From Nocardiopsis suaedae (GTDB lineage: Bacteria > Actinomycetota > Actinomycetes > Streptosporangiales > Streptosporangiaceae): 64,000 bases of DNA. The notes beneath the pieces were generated by a model. The model saw only the letters and a list, made by a program, of their open reading frames with translations, ran no database searches and was not told where the DNA came from. The stretch is taken from positions 1-64,000 of the forward strand of contig NZ_JAQFWP010000028.1 of assembly GCF_027706745.1 (NCBI RefSeq). Reading direction: 5' to 3'. Below, piece by piece: positions 15,072 through 25,685 of this stretch; position 1 is the stretch's first letter; each line of letters opens with the position of its first letter. The translations under genes were made by a program, and so were the position numbers.

Positions 15072-17225
15072 GTGCAGTCCCTCCTCGCGGACGTTCGGGG
15101 AAGGGCCTTCCCCTCCCCGCGGTCCGCAGCAGCCCCAGCACCCCCGGGCGGGGGGCACCGGCCGGAGATCGACGGGCTGCGGGCCGTCGCCGTCCTCCTG
15201 GTCGCCGCCTACCACATCTGGTTCGGCCGGGTCTCCGGCGGCGTGGACGTGTTCCTGCTGGTCAGCGGCTTTCTCATCACGGGTTCACTGGTCCGGTCCG
15301 TCGAGCGCTCCGGCGGGGTCGGCGCCGCCGCCTTCCTCGGGCGGCTGTGCGCCCGGCTCATGCCCGCCGCCGCCCTCGTCCTCGCCGCGGTCCTGGCCGC
15401 CACGGCGCTCCTCCTGCCTGAGGACCGCTGGCGCGACACCCTGTCCGAGACCGTCGCCGCGGCCGCCTACCACCTGAACTGGCACCTGGCCCTGGACTCG
15501 GTCGACTACCTGTCCCGCAGCGGGGCCGTCAGCCCCCTCCAGCACTTCTGGTCGCTGTCGGTCCAGGGCCAGTTCTACCCCCTGTGGCTGGTGCTGATCG
15601 CCGTCGCGGCCTGGGCCGCCCGCCGTGCCGGGCGCACGGTCCGCACCGGTGCGGCCGTCGCCGTCGCCGCGGTCTTCGCCGCCTCGCTCGCCTACTCGGT
15701 GCACATGACCCGCACCGACCAGCCCTGGGCCTACTTCGACACCGGGGCCCGCCTGTGGGAGCTGGCCCTGGGCGGCCTGCTCTTCCTCGCGCTCCCGCGC
15801 ATCGCCCTCCCGCGCGCGCTGCGCGTCGTGCTGGGGTGGCTCGGCTTGGCCGCGCTGGTCTCCTGCGGGCTCCTGCTGCAGGTCTCCACCCAGTTCCCCG
15901 GCTACATCGCCCTATGGCCGACCCTCGCCGCCGCGGCGGTGATCGCGGCCGGGACCAGCGGATCCCGGTGGGGCGCCGACCGCCTGCTGACCCTGCGCCC
16001 CCTGCGCTACCTGGGCTCCCTGTCCTACGCCCTCTACCTGTGGCACTGGCCGGTCCTGGTGTTCTACCTGCATGCCACCGACCGCACCCTCGCGAGCTGG
16101 CGCGGCGGGCTCGCGGTGCTGGCGGTGTCGCTGCTCCTGGCCGCCGCCACCACGCCGCTCGCCGACCGCGTCGTCGCGTTCGCCAAGCGGCGGCCGGAGG
16201 GGAGGCCGGCGCCGGAGGGGAGGCCGACGTCGATGGAAGGCGGGGATCCCCGGGACCCCGGTGCGCCGCCCCGGCGGCGCCTCCCCGGGCCCGCGCGGTC
16301 CGCCGCCGTCGGGCTGGCCTTCCTGCTCCCCGTCGTGCTCGCGGCCGGCGGCTGGTCGGTGCGGATGGACGCCGAGAAGCGCGCCCGCGAGGCCCTGGCC
16401 TCCGACCCCGAGGTGTACCCGGGCGCGGCCGCCCTGGCCGACGGCGCCGCCGTGCCCGCCGCCCCCGTCTACCCGCCCCCCTCCGAGGCGGCGGACGACA
16501 TCCCGGCCACCTACGCCGACGGCTGCAACCAGACCACCTTCGACGCCGAGGTCATCACCTGCGAGTACGGTTCCGACGATCCCGAGCGCACCATCGCGCT
16601 GGTCGGCGGCTCCCACTCCGCGCACTGGTTCCCGGCCCTGGAGGAGATCGCCGCCGAGCACGACTGGCGCATCGTCAACATCGTCAAGGGCGCCTGCCTG
16701 TTCACCGACGCGCCGCAGACCTATAAGGGCGACCCCTACACCTCCTGCGCCGAGTGGAACCGCGGCGTGATGGACGAGCTGGAGGCGCTGCGACCCGACG
16801 CGGTGTTCACCACCGGCACCACCACCAGCATCGACACCTCGGCGGGCTACGACGGCGAGCAGGTCGTGGACGGCTACGTCGACCGCTGGCGCGAGCTGGA
16901 CGCGATGGGCGTCGAGGTGGTGGCGGTGCGCGACACCCCGCGGCTCGGCTTCGACGCGGTGCAGTGCCTGGGGGAGGGGGCGCCGGACGACTGCACGGCC
17001 CGCGCGGACGTGTCCCTCGCACCGGACTCGCCCCTGGACGGTGCCGACCTGCCGGACAACGTGTCCGTCCTCGACCTCAACGACCTGCTGTGCAGCGGCG
17101 GCGAGTGCCCCTCCGTCATCGGCAACGTCCTGGTGTACTGGGACAGCAGCCACATCGGCGCGACGTACATGCGCAGCATGGCGCCGGAGCTGGAGGAGCG
17201 GCTCTTCGCGGCCACGGGCTGGTGA
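15072..17225 (+). CDS. OafA/YrhL-type membrane acyltransferase with C-terminal SGNH domain
   Basis: About 717 residues from the GTG at 15072 (an ATG at 14889 would add 61 unstructured residues; the true start is uncertain). The N-terminal half is an acyltransferase-3 membrane domain: EIDGLRAVAVLLVAAYHI, about ten helices, HFWSLSVQGQFYPLW, and YALYLWHWPVLVF. The C-terminal half is a periplasmic-side SGNH hydrolase-like domain with GGSHSAHW (Ser in block I) and the D-S-S-H-I triad block near the end. Such proteins O-acylate peptidoglycan, teichoic acids or capsule sugars at the cell surface. The usual SVEEQFY signature reads SVQGQFY, so the conserved Glu pair is lost. It ends 47 bases from the convergent MerR gene. 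Confidence 0.88.
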   Translation: MQSLLADVRGRAFPSPRSAAAPAPPGGGHRPEIDGLRAVAVLLVAAYHIWFGRVSGGVDVFLLVSGFLITGSLVRSVERSGGVGAAAFLGRLCARLMPAAALVLAAVLAATALLLPEDRWRDTLSETVAAAAYHLNWHLALDSVDYLSRSGAVSPLQHFWSLSVQGQFYPLWLVLIAVAAWAARRAGRTVRTGAAVAVAAVFAASLAYSVHMTRTDQPWAYFDTGARLWELALGGLLFLALPRIALPRALRVVLGWLGLAALVSCGLLLQVSTQFPGYIALWPTLAAAAVIAAGTSGSRWGADRLLTLRPLRYLGSLSYALYLWHWPVLVFYLHATDRTLASWRGGLAVLAVSLLLAAATTPLADRVVAFAKRRPEGRPAPEGRPTSMEGGDPRDPGAPPRRRLPGPARSAAVGLAFLLPVVLAAGGWSVRMDAEKRAREALASDPEVYPGAAALADGAAVPAAPVYPPPSEAADDIPATYADGCNQTTFDAEVITCEYGSDDPERTIALVGGSHSAHWFPALEEIAAEHDWRIVNIVKGACLFTDAPQTYKGDPYTSCAEWNRGVMDELEALRPDAVFTTGTTTSIDTSAGYDGEQVVDGYVDRWRELDAMGVEVVAVRDTPRLGFDAVQCLGEGAPDDCTARADVSLAPDSPLDGADLPDNVSVLDLNDLLCSGGECPSVIGNVLVYWDSSHIGATYMRSMAPELEERLFAATGW

Positions 17226-17248
17226 GGCGCCGGTGACGGGCCGGTGAC

Positions 17249-17270
17249 GGGTCGGCGGCGCCGCCGACCC
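17249..17270. terminator. GC palindrome between convergent genes
   Basis: A perfect 22-bp palindrome (half-site GGGTCGGCGGC) lies exactly between the stops of the acyltransferase (17225) and the MerR gene (17273). The position suggests a bidirectional terminator of the U-tract-less type common in high-GC actinomycetes. No T-run is present, so this is inferred from placement. Confidence 0.45.
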
Positions 17271-17272
17271 CC

Positions 17273-17698
17273 TCAGCGCTGCTCCGGCCCCCGCGCGTCC
17301 GCCGTCCTCCCCCGGGTCTGCAGCAGCCGCAGCGCCTTGCGCTTCTCGAAGTCCATGGCCCGCGCCCGCGGCGGCGCCAGCCGCCCCAGCCGCTCGCCGT
17401 AGGCCCGCACCCGCGCCAGCGTCTCCGGCTCGGCCAGCATCCGCAGCGCGAACGCCAGCGCCGCCGGGGTGATGTCGTACCCCCGCTCCAGCTCCAGCCC
17501 CGCGGCGACGGTGCGCAGGTCGTCGGAGGAGAAGCGGCGGTGCCGGTGGCCCCGCCCGGTCGGCTGGTCCTTGGTGGCGGGCAGGAGGCCGAGCGCCTCC
17601 CGGTAGCGCAGGCTGCGCGGGCTGGTGCCGAGCGCGTCGGCGGCCTCCGAGATGGGCACCGCGTCCGCGCGCCGGCGGCCCGGGCTGGGAGAGGACAT
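17273..17698 (-). CDS. MerR-family transcriptional regulator
   Basis: 141 residues. The N-terminal winged helix-turn-helix reads [26 protein letters not shown] (about 14-40), then [22 protein letters not shown] and a helical region with [23 protein letters not shown], ending in a basic tail. There is no cysteine effector cluster, so this is not a metal-sensing MerR; the ligand is unknown. The ATG at 17698 is preceded by TAGGGT (minus strand, 17710-17705) only six bases upstream, the spacing of a leaderless transcript. It is divergent from the SAHH gene and could control it; that is inference from adjacency only. Confidence 0.85.
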   Translation of the reverse strand: MSSPSPGRRRADAVPISEAADALGTSPRSLRYREALGLLPATKDQPTGRGHRHRRFSSDDLRTVAAGLELERGYDITPAALAFALRMLAEPETLARVRAYGERLGRLAPPRARAMDFEKRKALRLLQTRGRTADARGPEQR

Positions 17699-17704
17699 GG
17701 CCCG

Positions 17705-17848
17705 ACCCTAACCGACCGGGGGCGCCCCCACCGGGACCGGCCGCGCCAATCTGACATTTCCCCGTCAAATTCGCCGCCGGGGCCGTGCCCTGGGACGGGA
17801 TCGGCCTCTAGACTCGGTGCGCATCCACCACAAGGAGTGAAGACACGC
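17705..17848. promoter_or_regulatory. Divergent MerR / SAHH promoter region
   Basis: Minus strand: TAGGGT (17710-17705) sits at leaderless spacing to the MerR ATG, with a 12-bp palindrome GGGGGCGCCCCC (17718-17729) just upstream that could be the operator. Plus strand: TAGACT (17811-17816) is a possible -10 for the SAHH gene, with a short leader and AAGGAG at 17832-17837. TGAC-N8-GTCA (17752-17767 area) is another small dyad. No S-adenosylhomocysteine or SAM riboswitch is visible, as the leader is too short. Confidence 0.4.
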
Positions 17849-19285
<1,437 letters not shown>

Positions 19286-19325
19286 GAGAGCTTCGCAGCG
19301 ACTCTTCGCACGGCACACATTCGCG

Positions 19326-20588
19326 ATGGCACTGCCTGAGCACGACGTGGCGGACCTCGGCCTGGCGCAGGCCGGGGTCCGCCGCGTGGAATGGGCCGAA
19401 CGCGCCATGCCCGTCCTGGGGCGCATCCGGGAGCGCTTCGCCGAGGAGCGGCCCCTGGAGGGCGTGCGCGTGTCGGCGTGCATGCACGTCACGGCCGAGA
19501 CGGCCAACCTGCTGCGGGCGCTGCGCGCCGGCGGCGCCGACATCGCCCTCGCGGCGTCCAACCCGCTGTCCACGCAGGACGACACGGCGGCCGCGCTCGT
19601 GGCCGAGTACGGCGTCTCCGTGCACGCGCGCGCGGGCATGGACGAGGACGCCTACGACCGCAACCTGCTCACTGTCCTGGAGCACCGCCCGCACCTGCTC
19701 TTCGACGACGGCTGCGACCTGGTCAACATCGCCCACACCGAGCGCCCCGACCTGATCGCCGAGGCCGCCGGGGGGTGCGAGCAGACCACCACCGGCGTGA
19801 TCCGGCTGCGCGGCATGAGCGCCGAGGGGGCGCTGAAGCTTCCCATGGTCGCGGTCAACGACACCGCCACCAAGCGGATGTTCGACAACCGCTACGGCAC
19901 CGGCCAGTCCACGATCGACGGCATCCTGCGCGCCACCAACGCCATGCTCGCCGGGCGCACCTTCGTGGTGGCCGGGTTCGGCTACTGCGGGCGGGGCCTG
20001 GCCGAGCGCGCCCGCGGCATGGGCGCCCGCGTGGTGGTCACCGAGGTCGACCCGGTCAAGGCGCTGGACGCGGCGATGCAGGGCTACACGGTGCTGCCGA
20101 TGGACGAGGCCGCCCCGGTCGGCGACGTCATCGTCACCGTCACCGGCAACCGGGACGTGGTCCGCCCCGAGCACCTCGCCGCCCTCAAGGACGGCGCCGT
20201 GCTGGCCAACTCCGGCCACTTCGACGTGGAGATCGACCTGGACGCGCTGGAGGCCATGGCGGTCGAGGTGCGCCGGGGCGTGCGCCCGGAGGCCGACGAG
20301 TACGTGCTCGCCGACGGGCGCCGGGTGGTGCTGCTGGCCGAGGGCCGCCTGGTCAACCTGGGCGCGGCCGAGGGGCACCCGGCGGCGGTGATGGACATGT
20401 CCTTCTCCGGCCAGGCGCTGACCGCCGCCTGGATCGCGGCCGAGGGGGCGTCCCTGGCGGCCGGGGTGCACGAGGTGCCCGGCGGCATCGACACCGAGGT
20501 GGCCCGCCTGGAGCTGGAGGCCCTGGGCGTGCGCACCGACGCGCTCACCCCTGAGCAGGAGGAGTACCTGCGCTCCTGGCGCGCGTGA
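19326..20588 (+). CDS. Second SAHH homologue, short archaeal/Thermotoga-type
   Basis: 420 residues, clearly homologous to its neighbour but of the other clade. It has LEGVRVSACMHVTAETANLLRAL, ASNPLSTQDDTAAAL, EQTTTGVIRL, NDTATKRMFDNRYGTGQSTIDGILRATN, NAD loop GFGYCGRGLAERARGMGA and GHFDVEID. It lacks the insert of the long form and the C-terminal KPDHYRY, ending instead LTPEQEEYLRSWRA as archaeal and Thermotoga proteins do. Related archaeal enzymes can prefer S-inosylhomocysteine, so substrate may differ. It lies 40 bases downstream of ahcY in the same direction, so the two are probably co-transcribed. Its ribosome site is weak. The 3' end overlaps the convergent RDD gene by 44 bases. Confidence 0.92.
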   Translation: MALPEHDVADLGLAQAGVRRVEWAERAMPVLGRIRERFAEERPLEGVRVSACMHVTAETANLLRALRAGGADIALAASNPLSTQDDTAAALVAEYGVSVHARAGMDEDAYDRNLLTVLEHRPHLLFDDGCDLVNIAHTERPDLIAEAAGGCEQTTTGVIRLRGMSAEGALKLPMVAVNDTATKRMFDNRYGTGQSTIDGILRATNAMLAGRTFVVAGFGYCGRGLAERARGMGARVVVTEVDPVKALDAAMQGYTVLPMDEAAPVGDVIVTVTGNRDVVRPEHLAALKDGAVLANSGHFDVEIDLDALEAMAVEVRRGVRPEADEYVLADGRRVVLLAEGRLVNLGAAEGHPAAVMDMSFSGQALTAAWIAAEGASLAAGVHEVPGGIDTEVARLELEALGVRTDALTPEQEEYLRSWRA

Positions 20589-21405
20589 GGCGCTCGGCCT
20601 CGCGGCGGCGCCGCTCGGCGAGCACCGCCGCCAGGTAGTCGGGCGGCGTGGTGCCGGGCGGCGGGGGCGGCCCCACCTGGGAGGCGACCAGGTCGGCGAT
20701 GCGCACCCCCATCTCGTGCCGGGCGTGCGGGGTGAGCTCGCCGAAGCGCAGCACGTACTGGCGGGCCATCGCGGCGGTGTCCGGGGTCAGGCCGCTCAGC
20801 TCGGCGGCGGCCGCCCATTCGGCCAGGTGCGCGGGCATCGGCACCTGGTCCTGCCCGGTGCGGCGGGTGCGCTCGGACACGACCAGCGTCCCGGCGGCGA
20901 AGTCGCCCACCCGGCGCCCGTTGCGGTCCACGAGCGACGTGACCAGCGCGATCACTCCGGACAGCGACCAGATCTCGATCATGCCGACGAGGCCGCGCAC
21001 CAGCGCCTGGCGGAAGCGCTCGGGGGAGCCGTCCGCCCCGACCACGCGCAGGCCCAGCGCCATCTTGCCCAGGGACCGGCCCCGGGTGGAGGTCTCGAAG
21101 GCGACCGGGTACCCCACCATGATCAGCACCATGAGCAGCAGGGAGACCGCCGCGGTCGCGGCCTGGTCCACCCCGTCGGAGATCGCGGCGACGGTCAGGA
21201 TCAGCCCGAGCAGCAGCAGGCCCTGCACCGCGATGTCGAGGGCCAGCGCGAGCACCCGGGTGGCGAAGCCCGCCGGGCGCAGGTCGAGCACCACGGCGTC
21301 CCCGGTGACCAGCTGCGCCCGCCCGTCCGGCGTACCGTGCGCGTCCAACGCCACCCCCGCCCCCTTCGTCCTCGCCTGTGTGCCTCCTCCCCAGTCTGGC
21401 ATCAC
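20545..21405 (-). CDS. RDD-family integral membrane protein
   Basis: 286 residues. Three hydrophobic helices lie between about 50 and 165 (FATRVLALALDIAVQGLLLL; ATAAVSLLLMVLIMVGYPVAF; GMIEIWSLSGVIALVTSLV) with the RDD signature residues: the Arg of FATRV, Asp of LDIAV, and TSTRGRSLGKMALGLRVV. A cytoplasmic C-terminal extension of about 110 residues carries helices and a Pro-rich stretch. Proteins of this family are proposed transporters or assembly factors; the role is not established. It overlaps the SAHH paralogue tail-to-tail and is divergent from the SpoIIM-like gene, a conserved actinobacterial pair. The start could also be a GTG about 17 codons in. Confidence 0.87.
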   Translation of the reverse strand: MMPDWGGGTQARTKGAGVALDAHGTPDGRAQLVTGDAVVLDLRPAGFATRVLALALDIAVQGLLLLGLILTVAAISDGVDQAATAAVSLLLMVLIMVGYPVAFETSTRGRSLGKMALGLRVVGADGSPERFRQALVRGLVGMIEIWSLSGVIALVTSLVDRNGRRVGDFAAGTLVVSERTRRTGQDQVPMPAHLAEWAAAAELSGLTPDTAAMARQYVLRFGELTPHARHEMGVRIADLVASQVGPPPPPGTTPPDYLAAVLAERRRREAERLTRARSAGTPPAQG

Positions 21406-21422
21406 CGATAGGGTCGCTTGGC

Positions 21423-22418
21423 GTGGAGATCGACGTTTTCGCCGCCGCGCACCGCGAGGACTGGAAGCGGCTGGAGGTGCTGGTCCGCCGGCGCCGTCGG
21501 CTGACCGGGCCCGAGGTGGACGAGCTGGTCGACCTGTACCAGCGGGTGTCCACCCAGCTGTCCGCGGTGCGCTCGGCCGGGGCCGACCCCGCCCTGGTGG
21601 GGCGGCTGTCCGGGCTGGTCGCGCGGGCGCGCGCCGCCGTGGTGGGGGCGCACGACCCGGCCTGGAAGGACCTGGTGCGGTTCTTCACCCGCACCTTCCC
21701 GGCGGTGGCCTACCGGCTGCGCTGGTGGTGGATCGGGGCGAGCGCGGGCACGGTGGGCTTCGCCGCCGCGATCGCCTGGTGGCTGGCCACCGACCCGTCG
21801 GCGCTGGCGGCGGTGGGCACCCCGGAGGAGATCCGGGCCTACGTCGAGCACGACTTCGCGAACTACTACGTGGAGCACCCGGGCGCGTCGTTCGCCGCGC
21901 GCGTGTGGACCAACAACGCCTGGGCGGCGGCGCAGGCGCTGACCCTCGGGGTGTTCCTGTGCCTGCCCACGGTCTACGTGCTGGCGCTCAACGGCGCCAA
22001 CCTGGGGGCGGCCGCGGGGGTGATGTTCGCCAGCGGCAAGGGGGACGTGTTCCTCGGCCTGATCCTGCCGCACGGCCTGCTGGAGCTGACGGCGGTGTTC
22101 GTGGCCGCGGGGGTGGGCCTGAAACTGGGCTGGACGATCATCGACCCGGGCGGCCGCCCGCGGGGCCGCGCCCTGGCCGAGGAGGTGCGCGCGGCGATGG
22201 CGGTGGCCCTGGGGCTGGTGCTGGTGCTGTTCGTCTCGGGCCTGATCGAGGGCCTGGTGACCGGGTGGGTGCACGTCACCTGGCTGCGGATCGGCATCGG
22301 CGTGGTGGCCGAGGCGCTGTTCCTGGCGTACGTGTTCACCTTGGGGAGGAAGGCGCACAGGGAGGGCGAGTCGGGCGACGTCGAAGGCGCCCCGGCGTCG
22401 GCCCCGACCGCGGCGTAG
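21423..22418 (+). CDS. Stage II sporulation protein M (SpoIIM/DUF95) family membrane protein
   Basis: 331 residues from the GTG at 21423, only 17 bases from the divergent RDD start. The N-terminal 100 residues are cytoplasmic and helical (EIDVFAAAHREDWKRLEVLVRRRRRL, the usual actinobacterial start). Then come about five membrane helices from WWIGASAGTVGFAAAIAWWLA onward, with the family core NNAWAAAQALTLGVFLCLPTVYVLALNGANLGA and a GLILPHGLLELTAVFVA segment. SpoIIM in Bacillus works in engulfment; actinobacterial homologues beside RDD and MoxR genes have unknown roles. The sequence ends in a short charged tail. Confidence 0.87.
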   Translation: MEIDVFAAAHREDWKRLEVLVRRRRRLTGPEVDELVDLYQRVSTQLSAVRSAGADPALVGRLSGLVARARAAVVGAHDPAWKDLVRFFTRTFPAVAYRLRWWWIGASAGTVGFAAAIAWWLATDPSALAAVGTPEEIRAYVEHDFANYYVEHPGASFAARVWTNNAWAAAQALTLGVFLCLPTVYVLALNGANLGAAAGVMFASGKGDVFLGLILPHGLLELTAVFVAAGVGLKLGWTIIDPGGRPRGRALAEEVRAAMAVALGLVLVLFVSGLIEGLVTGWVHVTWLRIGIGVVAEALFLAYVFTLGRKAHREGESGDVEGAPASAPTAA

Positions 22419-22538
22419 GAGCGGCCCGCACACGCCGCCGGGCACGGCACGACCGCAAGGGGCTCCGGCCGGAACGTCAATACGCATGTTCGGATAAGCG
22501 CCTGCGGCCTGCCATGACCGCCCGCTGGCTTGTCCGCG

Positions 22539-23287
22539 ATGGTCAAACCGCCGCATGAGGCCCTGCACCGGATCCTCTGCGAGGATCCGCATCTTCTGGG
22601 GCGCACATTCGAGCACCTCTTCGGCAACGGACCGCCCGCGCCTGAGTCGGTGCTCAACGCCGATCTCTCCGAGATCAAGGTCATCGAGCGACGCGCGGAC
22701 TCCGTCCTGTGGCTGGATTACGGTGCCGATAACCACATCCTGGTCATCGAGTCGCAGTCCGACAAGGACGGAGACAAGCGGGGGAGCTGGCCCTACTACG
22801 TCTCCTAACCGTCACCGATCCCGAACAGGCCGCCGGAGACGTGATGCTGGCGGTGTTCTCCGCTCTCGTTCACCGGAAGGGCCCGAATCGGGATGGCATA
22901 CCGAAAGCGCTGGCTGAGGCGCTGGACACGATTGAAGTGGCGACCGCGAAGTACATCGCCGAGTTCACGGAGACCGGCCTCGATGCAGGCCCGGCGCGAG
23001 AGTTCTGAAGGGAACTGATGGCCGGAGCGACCTACCACGACCCGTCCCAGATGCGGCTGCAAGGCCGTGAGGAGGGGCGTGCGGAGGGCCGTGCGGAGAT
23101 GGCGGCGCACGCGGTCCTCGCGGTTCTGGAGAGGCGGCGGCTCCCTGTGTCCGAGGTGGTGCGGGAGCGCATTCTCGCCTGTACGGATCAGGACGTCCTC
23201 GAAGCCCTCCTCCGGCGGGCGGGGGTCGTCGCATCGGCTGAGGAGCTTTTGAACGACCTTCCGAAGGACGGTTCCTCGGTGGAGTGA
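22539..23287 (+). pseudogene. Broken PD-(D/E)XK-type (Rpn-like) nuclease gene
   Basis: Three pieces of one protein family appear in order. Piece one: residues 1-89 (VKPPHEALHRILCEDPHLLGRTFEHLFG, then an ERRADSVLWLDYGADNHILVIESQ core with the D and E-x-Q of a PD-(D/E)XK fold), ending at a TAA at 22806-22808. Piece two is in another frame: LTVTDPEQAAGDVMLAVFSAL to AREF, stopped by an in-frame TGA at 23006-23008 where homologues have Trp. Piece three continues the same frame: ELMAGATYHDPSQ, REEGRAEGRAE repeats and ERILACTDQDVLEALLRRA. Intact relatives are about 280-300 residues, so roughly 55-60 residues are missing at the first junction. Base composition is less GC-rich than the flanks, which fits past transfer. 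Confidence 0.78.
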
Positions 23288-23296
23288 TCCGCGCTT

Positions 23297-23322
23297 CGGG
23301 GCGGGGACGCGCCCCCGCCCCG
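23297..23322. terminator. GC hairpin between the pseudogene and the DUF58 operon
   Basis: A 10-bp perfect stem (CGGGGCGGGG, 23297-23306, with 23313-23322) has a 6-base loop and lies just downstream of the DUF58 stop on the minus strand. It probably ends the leftward operon; no T-run follows. Confidence 0.55.
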
Positions 23323-23328
23323 GGGCGC

Positions 23329-24629
23329 CTACAACCTCCCCTGGGCCTTCATGGCGATGTAGGCGTCGGCCAGGGCCGGGGCGATCGTCTCGGGCGGGGC
23401 GTCCACGACCTCCACGCCGCGCTTCCGCAGCTCGGCCGTCACGCGCCTGCGGTCGGCCATGGTCCGGCGCGCCGCCGCCGACCGGTAGACCGCCCGGGCG
23501 TCCCCGCGTTCGGCGGCCATCGACTCCACCACCGGGTCCGACACCGCCGCCAGCATCACCGTGTGGCGCGACGTCAGCGCCGGGAGCATCGGCAGCAGGC
23601 CCTCCTCCAGGGCCGAGGCGTTCAGGTCGGTCAGCAGCACCACCAGCCGCCGCGAGCGGCCCTGGCCGCCCAGCACCGCCGAGGCCATGGCCGCCGGGTC
23701 GGACTCCACCAGCTCCGCCTCCAGCGGGGCCATCGCCTGCACCATGGTCGGCACCGACGTGCCCCGTCCCCGGGTGCGCACCTGGGCCCGCACCCGGCGG
23801 TCGAACGCCAGCAGGTCGACCCGGTCGCCCGCCTTGGCGGCCAGCGCCGCCAGCAGCAGCGCCGCGTCCATCGAGTGGTCCAGCCGGGGCACGTCTCCCA
23901 CCCGCCCGGCCGACGTTCGGCCGGTGTCCAGCACCAGCAGGATGCGGCGGTCCCGCTCGGGCCGCCAGGTGCGCACCACCACCGACTCCCGGCGGGCCGT
24001 CGCCCGCCAGTCGATGGACCGCACGTCGTCCCCGGGCACGTACTCGCGCAGCGAGTCGAACTCGCTGCCCTGCCCGCGCACCAGCGCGCTCGTGCGCCCG
24101 TCCAGTTCGCGCAGGCGGGCCAGCTTGCCCGGCAGGTGGCGGCGGCTGTGGAACGGGGGCAGCGCCCGCAGCACCCACGGCACCGTGTGCGTGGCCTGCC
24201 GCGCCGCCAGCCCCATGGGGCCCAGACTGCGCACCGTCACCCCCGCCGACGCGTGGTCGCCGCGCCGCTGCGGCTCTAGGACGGTCTCCAGGCGGCGCCG
24301 TTCACCGCCCGGCACCCGCAGCCGGTGCCGGGACGGGCGCGCCCCCGTGCTCGGCGGCCAGGCGTCGCGCAGCACACCGCGCAGCGCCCGCCCGGACGGG
24401 TTGGCCACCACCAGCTCCACCCGCGCCGTCTCACCCAGCCGGACCGAAGTGTCGCCGGAGCGCTCCAGGCGCACCCCGCGCGCGCTGGGCGCCAGCGCCG
24501 TGTCCGCGACGATGAGCAGCACGACCAGTGCCACCGCCGCCCACGCCGCCCACGCGGCGAGCGCACCGGCGGCCAGTACCACCGGCACGGCGGCGAAGGC
24601 GACCGCCACGGCGCGGCCCGTGATCGCCA

Positions 24630-24630
<1 letters not shown>
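23329..24630 (-). CDS. DUF58 (von Willebrand-type) membrane-associated protein
   Basis: 433 residues from the ATG at 24630. Two N-terminal helices (about 5-45), a beta domain, then the DUF58 signature G-S-E-F-D-S-L-R-E-Y-V-P-G-D-D-V-R-S-I-D-W near 200 and a VWA-like domain with the metal-site start LLVLDTGRTS and later VVLLTDLNA. DUF58 proteins act with MoxR AAA+ ATPases as chaperone or assembly pairs, and the MoxR gene overlaps it by one base (TGATG). The longer frame running to 26163 is a shadow through the MoxR and DUF4350 genes. Confidence 0.9.
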
Positions 24631-25613
<983 letters not shown>

Positions 25614-25685
25614 GGTGTGCTTCCCTCTCTCGGTGGGTCGAGGCTCGGTGGTCAAGGCGCGGTCCCGCGGTCCGGGGCGGGCCGC

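Noticed and set aside
17705-17848. SAM or S-adenosylhomocysteine riboswitch before ahcY
   Set aside because: The likely leader is only about 30 bases, too short for any known riboswitch of this type.
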